This document shows positions 7,433 to 15,827 of a DNA stretch of 51,559 bases, piece by piece (position 1 is the stretch's first letter; each line of letters starts with the position of its first letter). The DNA lies in contig NZ_WITI01000015.1 of assembly GCF_009601055.1 (NCBI RefSeq), positions 1-51,559 on the forward strand, given 5' to 3'. The stretch comes from Lactococcus sp. dk101 (lineage in GTDB: Bacteria > Bacillota > Bacilli > Lactobacillales > Streptococcaceae). Below the pieces are notes generated by a model that saw only the letters and a list, made by a program, of their open reading frames with translations, did not search any database and was not told where the DNA came from. A program made the position numbers and the translations under genes.

Positions 7433-7843
7433 TTACAAATCGAGCCAGATCTGCCCTTGTTCAAAATCTAGGATTTTTTGTTTAATATCCTGCCTTCGAT
7501 CTTGTCCCATAAAGCCACCTAGACTCCCATCTTTTCGGGTTACTCGGTGGCAAGGCAAAATCACTGGGAGTGGATTTTTTGCCAGTGCCTGTCCGACAGC
7601 TTGTTGCGCTTTTGGACTGCCTACTCTTTCTGCCATTTCCTGATATGAAATGGTTGTCCCAACTGGAATTTTGCGTAATTCTAACCAAACCTTTTGTTGA
7701 AAAGCTGTCCCGCCTGTCAAGACAAAAGCGTCACTTGGAAGGACCTTAAGTGCTTCATAAGTCGTTGGTTCGTGTGTCTGGTCAAAAAAAACTTCAATAA
7801 TTTTTCCAGCTTCATTTCTTTCTACTGATAACTCTAGTTTCAT
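7433..7843 (-). CDS. Alkylguanine-DNA alkyltransferase-like protein, second copy
   Basis: This protein of about 136 residues has the C-terminal domain of O6-alkylguanine-DNA alkyltransferases: GTAFQQKVWLELRKIPVGT (helix-turn-helix and arginine finger region), GSPKAQQAVGQALAKNP and the active-site motif PVILPCHRV with the acceptor Cys. The start at 7843 (MKLELSVE) has a GAGGG site and begins one base after the stop of the preceding gene; a longer ATG start at 7858 overlaps that gene. Keeping the Cys separates it from cysteine-less alkyltransferase-like proteins. It sits in tandem with another copy, so the two may have different substrates or expression. Confidence 0.88.
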   Translation of the reverse strand: MKLELSVERNEAGKIIEVFFDQTHEPTTYEALKVLPSDAFVLTGGTAFQQKVWLELRKIPVGTTISYQEMAERVGSPKAQQAVGQALAKNPLPVILPCHRVTRKDGSLGGFMGQDRRQDIKQKILDFEQGQIWLDL

Positions 7844-7844
7844 C

Positions 7845-8360
7845 TTATTTACCCTCATTTTTCATAAATAGGGCTTCTTCATGTGCCAACAGCCATTCTT
7901 TTCGCCAAAGACCGCCCGCATAATTGGCCAGTTTTCCGTCAGCTCTGACAAGCCTGTGACAAGGGATGATAATAGCCAACTGATTTTTTGCGTTAGCACT
8001 TCCAACCGCTCGGCTGGCCTTTGGTTTGTTTAGTCGTTTGGCAATGTACTGATAGGTGCTGCGATTGCCAAACGGAATTTGACTCACGGCTTGCCAAACA
8101 GCGTTTTGAAACGGTGTCCCCGTAAGATAATAAGGCACCGTAAAATCAAAACTTTCTCCATCAAAATAGGCTGTTAATTCTTTTTCCAATTGACGAGAAA
8201 TTTGAGTTTGTCCAGCTTTTATCTGGCAATTTTCGTCAGCTCTGACCGTCTCAAGCGCTACCGCGTCAGCAAAGTCAAGCCGAAAAAGGGCTGCTTCGTC
8301 CGACAGACAAACAAGTTGTCCAATCGGGCTGTTAAAATAAGTTTCAATCCAGATTTTCAT
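7845..8360 (-). CDS. ogt: Methylated-DNA--protein-cysteine methyltransferase
   Basis: This 171-residue suicide repair protein transfers alkyl groups from O6-alkylguanine to its own Cys. It has an N-terminal domain (WIETYFNSPIGQLVCLS) and a C-terminal domain with GTPFQNAVWQAVSQIPFG and IIIPCHRLVRADG. The start at 8360 was chosen for GAGGGG ten bases upstream; 26 extra codons upstream lack family similarity. Two exact GTCAGNNCTGAC palindromes fall in this one gene (7938-7949 and 8235-8246), both read as VRAD. It is followed one base later by the second copy. Confidence 0.92.
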   Translation of the reverse strand: MKIWIETYFNSPIGQLVCLSDEAALFRLDFADAVALETVRADENCQIKAGQTQISRQLEKELTAYFDGESFDFTVPYYLTGTPFQNAVWQAVSQIPFGNRSTYQYIAKRLNKPKASRAVGSANAKNQLAIIIPCHRLVRADGKLANYAGGLWRKEWLLAHEEALFMKNEGK

Positions 8361-8436
8361 TGCTTGTTTCCCCTCAATTAGCTGTTCTTTCTCAGATTTT
8401 AGCATTTTCAGGCTGATTTTGAAAGAAATAAGTGAC

Positions 8437-8464
8437 AAAAAAATCAGACCAGGTCTGATTTTTA
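8437..8464 (-). terminator. Intrinsic terminator of parC
   Basis: A stem AAATCAGACC/GGTCTGATTT with a one-base centre is followed on the minus strand by a T-run, directly after the parC stop. Confidence 0.85.
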
Positions 8465-8465
8465 A

Positions 8466-10937
8466 TTAGATAAGCTGTGCTGATGCCACTTGTTCGATGG
8501 TGTCTGAAATTGGATGGCCATTGCTTGTCCGTTCGGATAAACTCAAGCTCATCAAATCCACATCAATTTGTTCATCTGCTGTTGTCAAAACTGACAATAT
8601 TTGATGGTCTGACGTTTCTTCAACCACTGGTTCAGTAAACAAATCAACCGTTTCTGTCAGCGCTGACAGATCTGCCGTCGTCTGATGAACTAACCCTGCA
8701 GCAAAGACCGTGTGATTATTATTCTTCAATGTTCGTAAGACTTGAAGGCCACGATTGGCACGAGACGTTGCAGGGATGTCTGCTGTCGCTACCCGTTTGA
8801 TGAAACCACGTTGCGTCAAGAGATACCAACTGTTCGAGCTGACAAAGAAGGCCGCAGTCACCAGGTCACCATCTTTAAGATTGATGGCTTTGACCCCTGC
8901 TGCTTTCGCACCGAGAACAGGCACATCGTCCAGATTAAAGCGCAAAGCATAACCATGTTGGCTAATCAACATCAAATCATTAAATTGAACAGGTTCAATC
9001 ATAATGACCGCATCATCATCACCTTTGATTTTCATAAATACTGTTGATTTTGAGCGATAAGTCCGCCAAGGACTAAAGCTTGCCAGTTCAACTTGTTTGA
9101 TTTGACCTTTTTTGGTCACAACAAGCAAGTTTTCATCTTTAAAGTCGTCCACAATTTTAACGGCTAAAATTTCTTCATTGCTAGCAAAATTATTTAAAGA
9201 TTGTGACAAATGCTCGCCCAAATCCTTCCATCTTGCGTCAGTCAGTTCATGGATTGGACGATAAATGGCGTTACCAAGTGTCGTGAAAATTAACAAATGC
9301 TGCGTTGTTTTCGCCGTTTGATAGAACAAAAGTTCATCGTCGTCTCGTTTTCCGATTTCTTCAAGATTTGAAGAAGCAAAGGAACGAGGCGATGTCCGCT
9401 TGATATAGCCAGCCTTGGTCACAGAAACAACTGTTTCTTCTTCCAAGATGAGTTCGTGCGCTTCGATTTCGATGGTTTCAACATCGGCTTGTAATTCTGT
9501 CCGACGTGGTCTGCCAAATTTCTTCTTGACATCACGGAGCTCACGCTTCATAACATTGAACAGTGTTTTTTCGTCATTGATGACCGCTTTTAGTTCCAAG
9601 ATTTGTTCATTTAGGCCATCACGCTCATTTTCAAGAGTGACAATGTCCGTATTGGTCAACCGATAAAGTTGCAAGGTAACGATTGCTTCTGCTTGTTCTT
9701 CTGTGAAGCCAAAACTTACCTTGATGTTATCTTTAGCATCAGATTTATTTTCCGAAGCCCGAATGGTTGCGACAACTTCGTCCAAAATCGACACCATGCG
9801 TATCAGCCCAACAACAATATGCAGACGTTTTTCGGCTTTCGCCAAATCAAATTTAGACCGCTTGACAATAACGTCTTCACGGTGTTTGATATAGCCCTTC
9901 AAAATTGGAAGCACGCCAACTTGACGCGGCATCATTTTATCAATAGCAACCATGTTAAAGTTGTAGTTGACCTGCAAATCAGTATTTTTGTATAGGTAAT
10001 TCAAGACTAACTGACTGTCTGCTTCTTTTTTCAACTCAATCGCAATACGTAAACCTTCACGGTCTGATTCATCACGCACTTCTGATATTCCTGGAACTTT
10101 GGCATTGACTCTGACATCGTCAATCTTCTTGACCATGTTTGCCTTGTTGATTTCGTAAGGAATTTCCGTCACAATCAATTGTTGACGGCCACCTTTCATT
10201 GATTCAACGCTGACACGTGAACGTACAACCACACGTCCCTTACCCGTTTGATAGGCTTTTTTGATTTCTTCTTTCCCTTGAATAATGGCACCTGTTGGAA
10301 AATCAGGGCCAGGTAAGAATTCCATAATTTTTTCAAGACTTGCATCTTCATGGTCAATCATGTAAATGGTCGCGTCAATGACTTCACCCAAATTGTGAGT
10401 TGGAATATCCGTGGCATAACCTGCTGAAATCCCTGTAGAGCCATTGACCAATAAATTTGGAAAACTAGCTGGTAAAACCGTTGGTTCCTTTTCCGTATCA
10501 TCGAAATTCCAAGCTGTTGAGACTGTTTCTTTCTCAATATCAGAAAGCATATAGCCAGCGATTTCAGCCAAACGTGCTTCGGTATAACGCATGGCAGCTG
10601 GACTATCGCCGTCCATTGATCCATTATTCCCGTGCATCTCAATCAAAGGCTCTCCCATTTTCCAGTCTTGTGACAGACGGATCATGGCTTCATAAATGGA
10701 GCTGTCACCGTGCGGGTGGAAATTCCCCATGACATTTCCGACCGATTTGGCAGACTTCCGATAAGCCTTCTCAAATGTGTTGCCGTCCTTATTCATAGAA
10801 TAGAGGATACGTCGCTGAACAGGTTTCAAACCATCACGGATATCAGGTAAGGCGCGTTCTTGAATGATATATTTCGAGTAACGACCAAAGCGATCTCCCA
10901 TAATGTCTTCTAAAGGTAATTTTTGTATATTTGACAT
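8466..10937 (-). CDS. parC: DNA topoisomerase IV subunit A
   Basis: This 823-residue breakage-reunion subunit decatenates daughter chromosomes with ParE. The N-terminal topoisomerase domain contains DIRDGLKPVQRR, the quinolone-determining region HPHGDSSIYEAM (Ser79, Glu83) and the DNA-linking Tyr118 in AAMRYTEARL. The C-terminal half has the beta-pinwheel repeats (GYIKRTSPRSF, GQIKQVELASF, GFIKRVATADI). Residue 83 is Glu, where pneumococcal ParC has Asp (from memory). An exact palindrome GTCAGCGCTGAC at 8656-8667 is read as LSALT near the C-terminus. The ribosome binding site (AAAGAAAGAG) is weak. Confidence 0.96.
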   Translation of the reverse strand: MSNIQKLPLEDIMGDRFGRYSKYIIQERALPDIRDGLKPVQRRILYSMNKDGNTFEKAYRKSAKSVGNVMGNFHPHGDSSIYEAMIRLSQDWKMGEPLIEMHGNNGSMDGDSPAAMRYTEARLAEIAGYMLSDIEKETVSTAWNFDDTEKEPTVLPASFPNLLVNGSTGISAGYATDIPTHNLGEVIDATIYMIDHEDASLEKIMEFLPGPDFPTGAIIQGKEEIKKAYQTGKGRVVVRSRVSVESMKGGRQQLIVTEIPYEINKANMVKKIDDVRVNAKVPGISEVRDESDREGLRIAIELKKEADSQLVLNYLYKNTDLQVNYNFNMVAIDKMMPRQVGVLPILKGYIKHREDVIVKRSKFDLAKAEKRLHIVVGLIRMVSILDEVVATIRASENKSDAKDNIKVSFGFTEEQAEAIVTLQLYRLTNTDIVTLENERDGLNEQILELKAVINDEKTLFNVMKRELRDVKKKFGRPRRTELQADVETIEIEAHELILEEETVVSVTKAGYIKRTSPRSFASSNLEEIGKRDDDELLFYQTAKTTQHLLIFTTLGNAIYRPIHELTDARWKDLGEHLSQSLNNFASNEEILAVKIVDDFKDENLLVVTKKGQIKQVELASFSPWRTYRSKSTVFMKIKGDDDAVIMIEPVQFNDLMLISQHGYALRFNLDDVPVLGAKAAGVKAINLKDGDLVTAAFFVSSNSWYLLTQRGFIKRVATADIPATSRANRGLQVLRTLKNNNHTVFAAGLVHQTTADLSALTETVDLFTEPVVEETSDHQILSVLTTADEQIDVDLMSLSLSERTSNGHPISDTIEQVASAQLI

Positions 10938-10956
10938 AGGTCTCTTTCTTTATGGT

Positions 10957-10999
10957 AGCTCTAAAAACGCAACTTTCGAAAAATTCAGTTTTTAGAGCT
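10957..10999. repeat. 12-bp inverted repeat between the GNAT gene and parC
   Basis: AGCTCTAAAAAC (10957-10968) pairs perfectly with GTTTTTAGAGCT (10988-10999) over a 19-base loop. It fills most of the 80-bp gap upstream of parC and has no T-run on the minus strand, so it may be a processing or attenuation hairpin and not a full terminator. Confidence 0.6.
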
Positions 11000-11017
11000 T
11001 CCTTTAATTATTTCTGT

Positions 11018-11464
11018 TTACAAGTCCAATTCCATCTGAATATGCTCAATCTCATCTTCCAAAAAAATGTCTGAAATTTGCTTAAAACCAAGTTTTTCAT
11101 AAAAAACCTTGGCATAATATTGTGCTTCAATTTTGACTTTCTTTTCTTCTTGCATTTTTAAAACACGTAGTGCTTCTTCAAGCAAGACTTGTCCCAAACC
11201 TTGTTTGCGGGCAAATGGGGCTGTAATGACACGTCCAATACTTGCCGCGTCATCAAAACTCACACCTTTTTGCAAGAGACGACATTCGGCCAATATTTGC
11301 CCTGCCTCATCTTCTAGCCACAAATGCTGAGCCGCTTGGTCCTTATCATCTAAATCTTGATAAAGACAGCTTTGCTCAAGAACGAAAACTTCTTGTCGCA
11401 AACGCAAAAGTTGATAGAGTTGCTCAGGACTTAATTCATGAAATGTTTTTAACTTAAATTCCAT
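11018..11464 (-). CDS. GNAT-family N-acetyltransferase (ElaA-like)
   Basis: This 148-residue acetyl-CoA-dependent acetyltransferase of the ElaA type has the family N-terminus LYQLLRLRQEVFVLEQ, the GRVIT strand and the acetyl-CoA loop ARKQGLGQVLL (motif A, Q/R-x-x-G-x-G/A), and ends with YYAKVFYEKLGF. The start was set at the ATG at 11464 because GGGAGGG lies three bases upstream; the longer GTG start would include that site in the coding part. The start is 11 bp past the dnaQ-like stop, so the genes are likely cotranscribed. The substrate is unknown. Confidence 0.85.
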   Translation of the reverse strand: MEFKLKTFHELSPEQLYQLLRLRQEVFVLEQSCLYQDLDDKDQAAQHLWLEDEAGQILAECRLLQKGVSFDDAASIGRVITAPFARKQGLGQVLLEEALRVLKMQEEKKVKIEAQYYAKVFYEKLGFKQISDIFLEDEIEHIQMELDL

Positions 11465-11475
11465 TGTCCCTCCCA

Positions 11476-12300
11476 CTATTCTGTCATCTCTGACATGAAA
11501 TTCTTCTTTTGCATTTGCACGAGAAAATCGGAATGAATATTCACTTTATCCTCGTTAAACAAAGTCAAACACAAGCTAAAGCCCGTTGAATATTCTTGAT
11601 TGATGGCAATCCCAATCACATCGTAAACTTGCCATTTTTTGTCTTGGTCCAGCTTATAATAAACCAAGGCCTTCGTCACAGGTAGTCCAAGTTTTCGCCG
11701 AACTTCTTCTGTGATGCCCTCATCTTCCAATCGTGTAAACAATGAGAGTTGTTCATCTGAATTTTCTGAAAGGGAAAGCGTCGTTTTAGGGTGTTCAATC
11801 TCTTGTAAGTGCTGATAGAGCAGAACGGTCACCAAACAATCGTTTAAGGCATCATGACTTCTGACAGAAATCCCCAAAAAGTCTTTCAGATTTTCCAGTT
11901 TATAGGATTTTGCTTTCAAAAGGCGACGGGCTTCTGTCAGGGTATCATAAACCTCAAAACGTTCGACTTCTCGAATGCCACAATCAATAATGGCTTGATA
12001 GAGAAAGCCGACATCAAATGGTGCATTGTGAGCTACTAAAAGTGCCCCTTTAATGAAAGCCAAAAAATCTGGTAATACATCTTCAATGACCGGTTTGTTC
12101 AGTAAATCACGGGCATAAATCCCTGTCAGCGCTGATATTTCAGATGATACATAAGACCGTTGCGGTTTAATCAACTGGTTAAATCGTCCAATTTCCTGGT
12201 GACTTTCGTCACATCTGATGGCGCCAATCTGAATGATTTCATTTTTTTGAGCAGAGAAACCTGTCGTTTCAAAGTCAAAAACAACATATTCTTTTGTCAT
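11476..12300 (-). CDS. DnaQ-like DEDDh 3'-5' exonuclease
   Basis: This 274-residue protein has the exonuclease domain of DNA polymerase III epsilon in its first 170 residues: VFDFETTGFS (Exo I Asp-Glu), VAHNAPFDVGFL (Exo II) and SHDALNDCLV (Exo III His-Asp). The extra 100 residues at the C-terminus have no recognisable domain. The start at 12300 has AAAGGAAA. It lies between parE and parC, which are closer to each other in many relatives. It may be the proofreading subunit or an epsilon-like nuclease; the main Gram-positive replicase carries its own exonuclease, so an accessory role is likely. Confidence 0.88.
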   Translation of the reverse strand: MTKEYVVFDFETTGFSAQKNEIIQIGAIRCDESHQEIGRFNQLIKPQRSYVSSEISALTGIYARDLLNKPVIEDVLPDFLAFIKGALLVAHNAPFDVGFLYQAIIDCGIREVERFEVYDTLTEARRLLKAKSYKLENLKDFLGISVRSHDALNDCLVTVLLYQHLQEIEHPKTTLSLSENSDEQLSLFTRLEDEGITEEVRRKLGLPVTKALVYYKLDQDKKWQVYDVIGIAINQEYSTGFSLCLTLFNEDKVNIHSDFLVQMQKKNFMSEMTE

Positions 12301-12313
12301 TGATTTCCTTTGT

Positions 12314-12606
12314 TATACTAGTTAACCTCTAAACGATTTTTATGTCGTTTAGTAGATTAACTGCAAATATACTGCCTTGCGTGTGCCTTTTGCTCTTGTT
12401 GCTTTAGCAACTAAGCAAACGGACAAATTTTTTGTACGCAAGAAGTGGTTTGCGTTTTGCTCTCGCGACTTTAGTCGCTAAGCAAACCGACAAATCTTTT
12501 ATGCGTAAGACGCAAACTTTGCGACTGCGACTAACGAACTTGTTCGTGTAGCGAGCGTCGACAGCGCAGCAACTTCTAAAAAGTATTTTAGAAGTTAAAC
12601 AGTATT
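12314..12606. repeat. Intergenic repeat element, copy C (longer, with internal tandem units)
   Basis: This 293-bp non-coding element fills the whole gap between the dnaQ-like gene and parE. Left end TATACTAGTTAACC... (12314-12333) and reverse-complemented right end AATACTGTTTAACT... (12606-12587) match at about 16 of 20 positions. Inside are two related units (about 12374-12445 and 12448-12515) sharing TTTGCTCT, a short hairpin (TTGCTTTAGCAA, GCGACTTTAGTCGC), TAAGCAAAC and GACAAAT. The right repeat overlaps the parE stop codon. See finding. Confidence 0.6.
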
Positions 12607-14539
12607 AAAATATTGAATCTTCTTCCAGCGTAAATTTGACATTGTTTTCAATCCATTTACGGCGAGGTTCAACCTTATCTCCCATCAATACGGCCACGCG
12701 TTTTTCAGCTTGCGCCACATCATCAATGGTCACTTGAATCAATGTTCTCGTTTCAGGGTTCATGGTTGTTTCCCAGAGTTGGTCAGCATTCATTTCCCCC
12801 AACCCTTTATAACGTTGTAAATTGGCATTACGACCAAAATGTTTACGCATTTCTTGAAGTTCACCATCTGTCCAAGCGTATTCAATTTTTTCTTTCTTGC
12901 CTTTTCCTTCATTCATTTTATAAAGTGGAGGAAGGGCAATGTAAACATGACCTGCTTCGACCAATGGCTTCATGTAACGATAGAAGAAGGTCAAAAGCAA
13001 GACTTGAATGTGTGACCCATCGTCATCGGCATCGGTCATGATAATGATTTTGTCATAATTGCGGTCTTCAAGCGTGAAATCAGCTCCGACACCCGCACCA
13101 ATCGTATAAATCATGGTATTGATCTCTTCATTTTTCAAAATGTCTTGCATTTTGGCTTTTTCAGTGTTGATGACTTTCCCACGCAAAGGCAAAATGGCTT
13201 GGAATTTACGGTCACGCCCTTGTTTTGCAGACCCACCGGCAGAATCCCCTTCGACCAAATAAAGTTCATTTTTGTTTGGGTTTTTCGTTTGCGCAGGTGT
13301 TAATTTCCCCGACAAAAGTCCCTTGTCTTTTTTCGATTTTTTCCCTGAACGTGAATCATCTCTAGCTTTACGCGCGGCTTCACGCGCTTCACGTGCTTTA
13401 ATGGCTTTACGGATCAAATTTTGTGCCATGTCGCCATTTTCAAGCAGATAAAAAGTTAACTTTTCAGAAACGATAGAATCAACGACTGGACGCGCCAAAG
13501 GAGACCCTAATTTATCTTTTGTTTGTCCTTCAAACTGCAAAAATTCTTCAGGAACAAGCAAAGAAAGAACCGCTGTTAATCCTTCACGGTAATCTGATCC
13601 TTCAAGATTTTTATCTTTATCTTTTAAGAGACCTGTTCGTCTTGCATAATCATTCATGGCTTTTGTCAGAGCTGACTTCAAACCAGCTTCATGCGTTCCG
13701 CCATCTTTCGTACGGACATTATTGACAAAAGACAGGATATTTTCAGAATAACCATCATTATATTGAAGAGCAACTTCAAGTTCAAATCCATCTTGACTAC
13801 CGTCAAAATCAAGCACAGGTGTCAAAGTATCTTTATCTTCATTCAAGTAGGCAACGAAATCCTGCACACCATTTTCATAATGAAAAGCTGCGGCTTCTTC
13901 TGTCCGTTCATCTTCTAAACTTAGCGTAACATCTTTTAACAAAAAGGCCGACTCATTCAATCGCTCATAGATGGTTTGATATTTGAAATCAACTGTTGAA
14001 AAAATCGTAGCGTCCGGTTTAAAAGTTACTTTGGTACCTGTTTTTGATTTGGCTGCTTTTCCAACTTTTTCAAGGCCAGTTGCGGGGTGTCCGCCATTGA
14101 TAAAACGTTGACGATAAACAGTACCATCACGTGTGACTTCAACTTCAAGCCATTCAGACAAGGCATTAACTACAGAAGAACCTACACCATGTAAGCCTCC
14201 TGAAGTTTTATAGCCCCCTTGTCCAAATTTACCACCTGCATGTAGGATTGTAAAAATGACTTCGATGGTTGGTTTGCCAGACTTGTGCATTCCGACAGGC
14301 ATACCACGTCCTTCATCTTCAACTGTCAATGAGCCGTCTTTATTTATTTTTACTGTAATTTTTGAGCCGAAGCCAGACAAGGCTTCATCGACTGCATTAT
14401 CAACAATTTCCCAGACCAAATGATGCAAACCTGTTCCATCTGTTGAGCCAATATACATGCCAGGACGTTTTCTTACGGCATCCAATCCTTCAAGGATTTG
14501 AATGGCACTATCATCATAATTATTTATATCTACAACCAT
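12605..14539 (-). CDS. parE: DNA topoisomerase IV subunit B
   Basis: This 644-residue ATPase subunit pairs with ParC. The GHKL ATPase domain has NAVDEALSG, DEGRGMPVG and SGGLHGVGSSVVNALS, then the transducer, then the TOPRIM domain with LVEGDSAGGSAKQGRD and DADDDGSHI, and a C-terminal QRYKGLGEMN. Assignment to ParE and not GyrB rests on context (divergent plsY, nearby parC). The start has GGAG eight bases upstream. An exact palindrome GTCAGAGCTGAC (13665-13676) is read as SALT. The stop codon falls in the terminal repeat of element C. Confidence 0.94.
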   Translation of the reverse strand: MVVDINNYDDSAIQILEGLDAVRKRPGMYIGSTDGTGLHHLVWEIVDNAVDEALSGFGSKITVKINKDGSLTVEDEGRGMPVGMHKSGKPTIEVIFTILHAGGKFGQGGYKTSGGLHGVGSSVVNALSEWLEVEVTRDGTVYRQRFINGGHPATGLEKVGKAAKSKTGTKVTFKPDATIFSTVDFKYQTIYERLNESAFLLKDVTLSLEDERTEEAAAFHYENGVQDFVAYLNEDKDTLTPVLDFDGSQDGFELEVALQYNDGYSENILSFVNNVRTKDGGTHEAGLKSALTKAMNDYARRTGLLKDKDKNLEGSDYREGLTAVLSLLVPEEFLQFEGQTKDKLGSPLARPVVDSIVSEKLTFYLLENGDMAQNLIRKAIKAREAREAARKARDDSRSGKKSKKDKGLLSGKLTPAQTKNPNKNELYLVEGDSAGGSAKQGRDRKFQAILPLRGKVINTEKAKMQDILKNEEINTMIYTIGAGVGADFTLEDRNYDKIIIMTDADDDGSHIQVLLLTFFYRYMKPLVEAGHVYIALPPLYKMNEGKGKKEKIEYAWTDGELQEMRKHFGRNANLQRYKGLGEMNADQLWETTMNPETRTLIQVTIDDVAQAEKRVAVLMGDKVEPRRKWIENNVKFTLEEDSIF

Positions 14540-14615
14540 TTAGTTCTCCATAGATCTTTTAATCCCGCCTAAACGCTTCAGCGACAGACGGAAGAAAAAA
14601 TTTATCATCCTTACT

Positions 14616-14644
14616 ATTTTAACCTGTTCTAAAAGGTTTGTCAA
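14616..14644 (-). promoter_or_regulatory. Promoter of parE
   Basis: TTGACA (14644-14639) and TAAAAT (14621-14616) are separated by 17 bp on the minus strand. The -35 box is part of a one-mismatch copy of the dispersed palindrome (GTCAAAGCTGAC, 14640-14651). Confidence 0.8.
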
Positions 14645-14682
14645 AGCTGACAGAAGAATAAATGAAAAATTTTTTTTATTTG

Positions 14683-14691
14683 TGCTATAAT
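14683..14691 (+). promoter_or_regulatory. Extended -10 promoter of plsY
   Basis: TGCTATAAT fits an extended -10 with no clear -35. It gives a leader of about 55 nt before plsY and is back to back with the parE promoter. Confidence 0.65.
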
Positions 14692-14754
14692 TAGACCATA
14701 AAATAACCGAATTTCAGGCGACTGATTTTCTTTCATCAAAATTAAGGACACACA

Positions 14755-15393
14755 ATGACACTTGTACTTCTGCTCATCGTTTCCTACCTGCTGGGTGCTA
14801 TCCCAGCTGGGCTTTGGATTGGTAAATTCTTCTTTCATAAAAACTTGCATGACTATGGCTCAGGCAACACCGGAACGACGAATACTTTTCGTATTCTTGG
14901 CGTCAAAGCCGGTATCGTAGTTTTCTGTTTCGACTTGCTCAAGGGAACATTCGCTGTACTGCTTCCAGTAATTTTTCATGTGCATCAGCTTCCCATTCTG
15001 GTCTTTGGTCTCTTGGCCGTTATTGGTCATACCTTCTCAATCTTTGACCATTTCAAAGGCGGAAAAGCGGTGGCGACTTCGGCGGGTGTTCTTCTGGAAT
15101 ACAATCCCCTCTTTCTCTTGATGCTTTTGGTCATTTTTATCATCATGCTCTATCTCTTTAGTATGATCAGTCTGGCAAGTATCACGGCTGCCCTTGTGGC
15201 ATTACTTGGTGTGCTCATTTTCCCTGCCTTTCATTTTATTATTCATCAATACGATCTTATTTTTACGCTCATTGTTTTGGCACTGGCAACAATAATTATT
15301 GTGCGGCACAAATCAAATATCAGCCGCATCAAAAAACGCGAAGAAAGTCTTGTACCATGGGGCTTAAACCTAAGTCACCAACACAAGATATAG
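14755..15393 (+). CDS. plsY: Acyl-phosphate glycerol-3-phosphate acyltransferase
   Basis: This 212-residue polytopic membrane enzyme acylates glycerol-3-phosphate with acyl-phosphate, the first step of phospholipid synthesis. The conserved loops are present: [25 protein letters not shown] (glycine-rich acyl-phosphate loop), [21 protein letters not shown], and hydrophobic helices between them. AAGGA lies upstream of the ATG. The gene diverges from parE. Its stop codon TAG lies inside the first NrdR box, and its last codons (15366-15377) pair with 15446-15457 to make a long-range terminator stem. Confidence 0.96.
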   Translation: MTLVLLLIVSYLLGAIPAGLWIGKFFFHKNLHDYGSGNTGTTNTFRILGVKAGIVVFCFDLLKGTFAVLLPVIFHVHQLPILVFGLLAVIGHTFSIFDHFKGGKAVATSAGVLLEYNPLFLLMLLVIFIIMLYLFSMISLASITAALVALLGVLIFPAFHFIIHQYDLIFTLIVLALATIIIVRHKSNISRIKKREESLVPWGLNLSHQHKI

Positions 15394-15396
15394 TGT
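15381..15396 (+). promoter_or_regulatory. NrdR box 1
   Basis: ACACAAGATATAGTGT fits the NrdR palindrome (ACAC-AT-rich-GTGT). It overlaps the plsY stop codon (15391-15393) and lies about where the -35 of the nrd promoter should be. Confidence 0.7.
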
Positions 15397-15412
15397 TTTA
15401 AATAAACTACGA

Positions 15413-15418
15413 TATAAA
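15413..15418 (+). promoter_or_regulatory. Possible -10 of the nrd operon between the NrdR boxes
   Basis: TATAAA lies between the two NrdR boxes, with no good -35 hexamer upstream. Position between paired boxes is the typical arrangement for NrdR-repressed promoters, but the hexamer itself is weak evidence. Confidence 0.35.
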
Positions 15419-15421
15419 AAA

Positions 15422-15437
15422 GCACAAGATATAGTAA
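15422..15437 (+). promoter_or_regulatory. NrdR box 2
   Basis: GCACAAGATATAGTAA shares the 13-base core CACAAGATATAGT with box 1 and starts 41 bp after it, about four helical turns, as expected for cooperative binding of NrdR to paired boxes. Confidence 0.7.
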
Positions 15438-15461
15438 AAAAACCTTGACTTAGGTTTTTTT
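15436..15461 (+). terminator. Terminator of plsY, possibly also an nrd leader attenuator
   Basis: A short stem (AAAAAAACC/GGTTTTTTT) can extend through a competing 12-bp pairing of AAACCTAAGTCA (15366-15377) with TGACTTAGGTTT (15446-15457), followed by T-rich sequence. Any nrd transcript starting between the boxes would have to read through it. Confidence 0.55.
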
Positions 15462-15502
15462 TTATACTAAAATTAAGATACAATTTATTTTACAGATGAA
15501 AA

Positions 15503-15540
15503 AAAGCTTTACTCCTATTTTAACCTTCGAGTGAAGCTTT
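15503..15540 (+). promoter_or_regulatory. Stem-loop in the nrdH leader
   Basis: AAAGCTTTACTC pairs with GAGTGAAGCTTT over 12 bp with one mismatch and a 14-base loop, 65 bases before nrdH. No T-run follows. Its role is unknown. Confidence 0.45.
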
Positions 15541-15605
15541 CAGCAGTTTCGCTCACATTCATCATCTTTTTAGAATAAATCACATTTTTTATTTTGGAGG
15601 AAATA

Positions 15606-15824
15606 ATGGTTACAGTCTACTCAAAAAATAATTGCATGCAATGCAAAATGGTCAAAAAATGGTTAAATGAACACGAAGTTAAATTCGACGAAATTAACAT
15701 TGATGAAAAACCTGAATTTATTCAAACCGTGTTGGATATGGGCTTCCGTGCCGCACCCGTTGTTCAAAAAGACGAAATCACTTTTTCAGGTTTCCGTCCT
15801 TCTGAACTCGCAAAATTGGTCTAA
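15606..15824 (+). CDS. nrdH: Glutaredoxin-like protein NrdH
   Basis: This 72-residue thioredoxin-fold protein reduces the class Ib ribonucleotide reductase. The redox motif CMQC is at residues 11-14 (NNCMQCKM), and the C-terminal FSGFRPSELAKL is the usual NrdH ending. The start at 15606 was chosen because GGAGG lies six bases upstream; an upstream TTG overlaps this site. It leads the nrdH-nrdI-nrdE-nrdF operon under paired NrdR boxes. The next gene starts three bases after its stop. Confidence 0.95.
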   Translation: MVTVYSKNNCMQCKMVKKWLNEHEVKFDEINIDEKPEFIQTVLDMGFRAAPVVQKDEITFSGFRPSELAKLV

Positions 15825-15827
15825 TGT

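Noticed and set aside
11465-11476. GTG start for the GNAT gene
   Set aside because: It would place the strong GGGAGGG ribosome binding site inside the coding region.
12301-12604. A short gene in the parE-dnaQ gap
   Set aside because: No frame has a start with a ribosome binding site. The sequence is made of hairpins and repeats.
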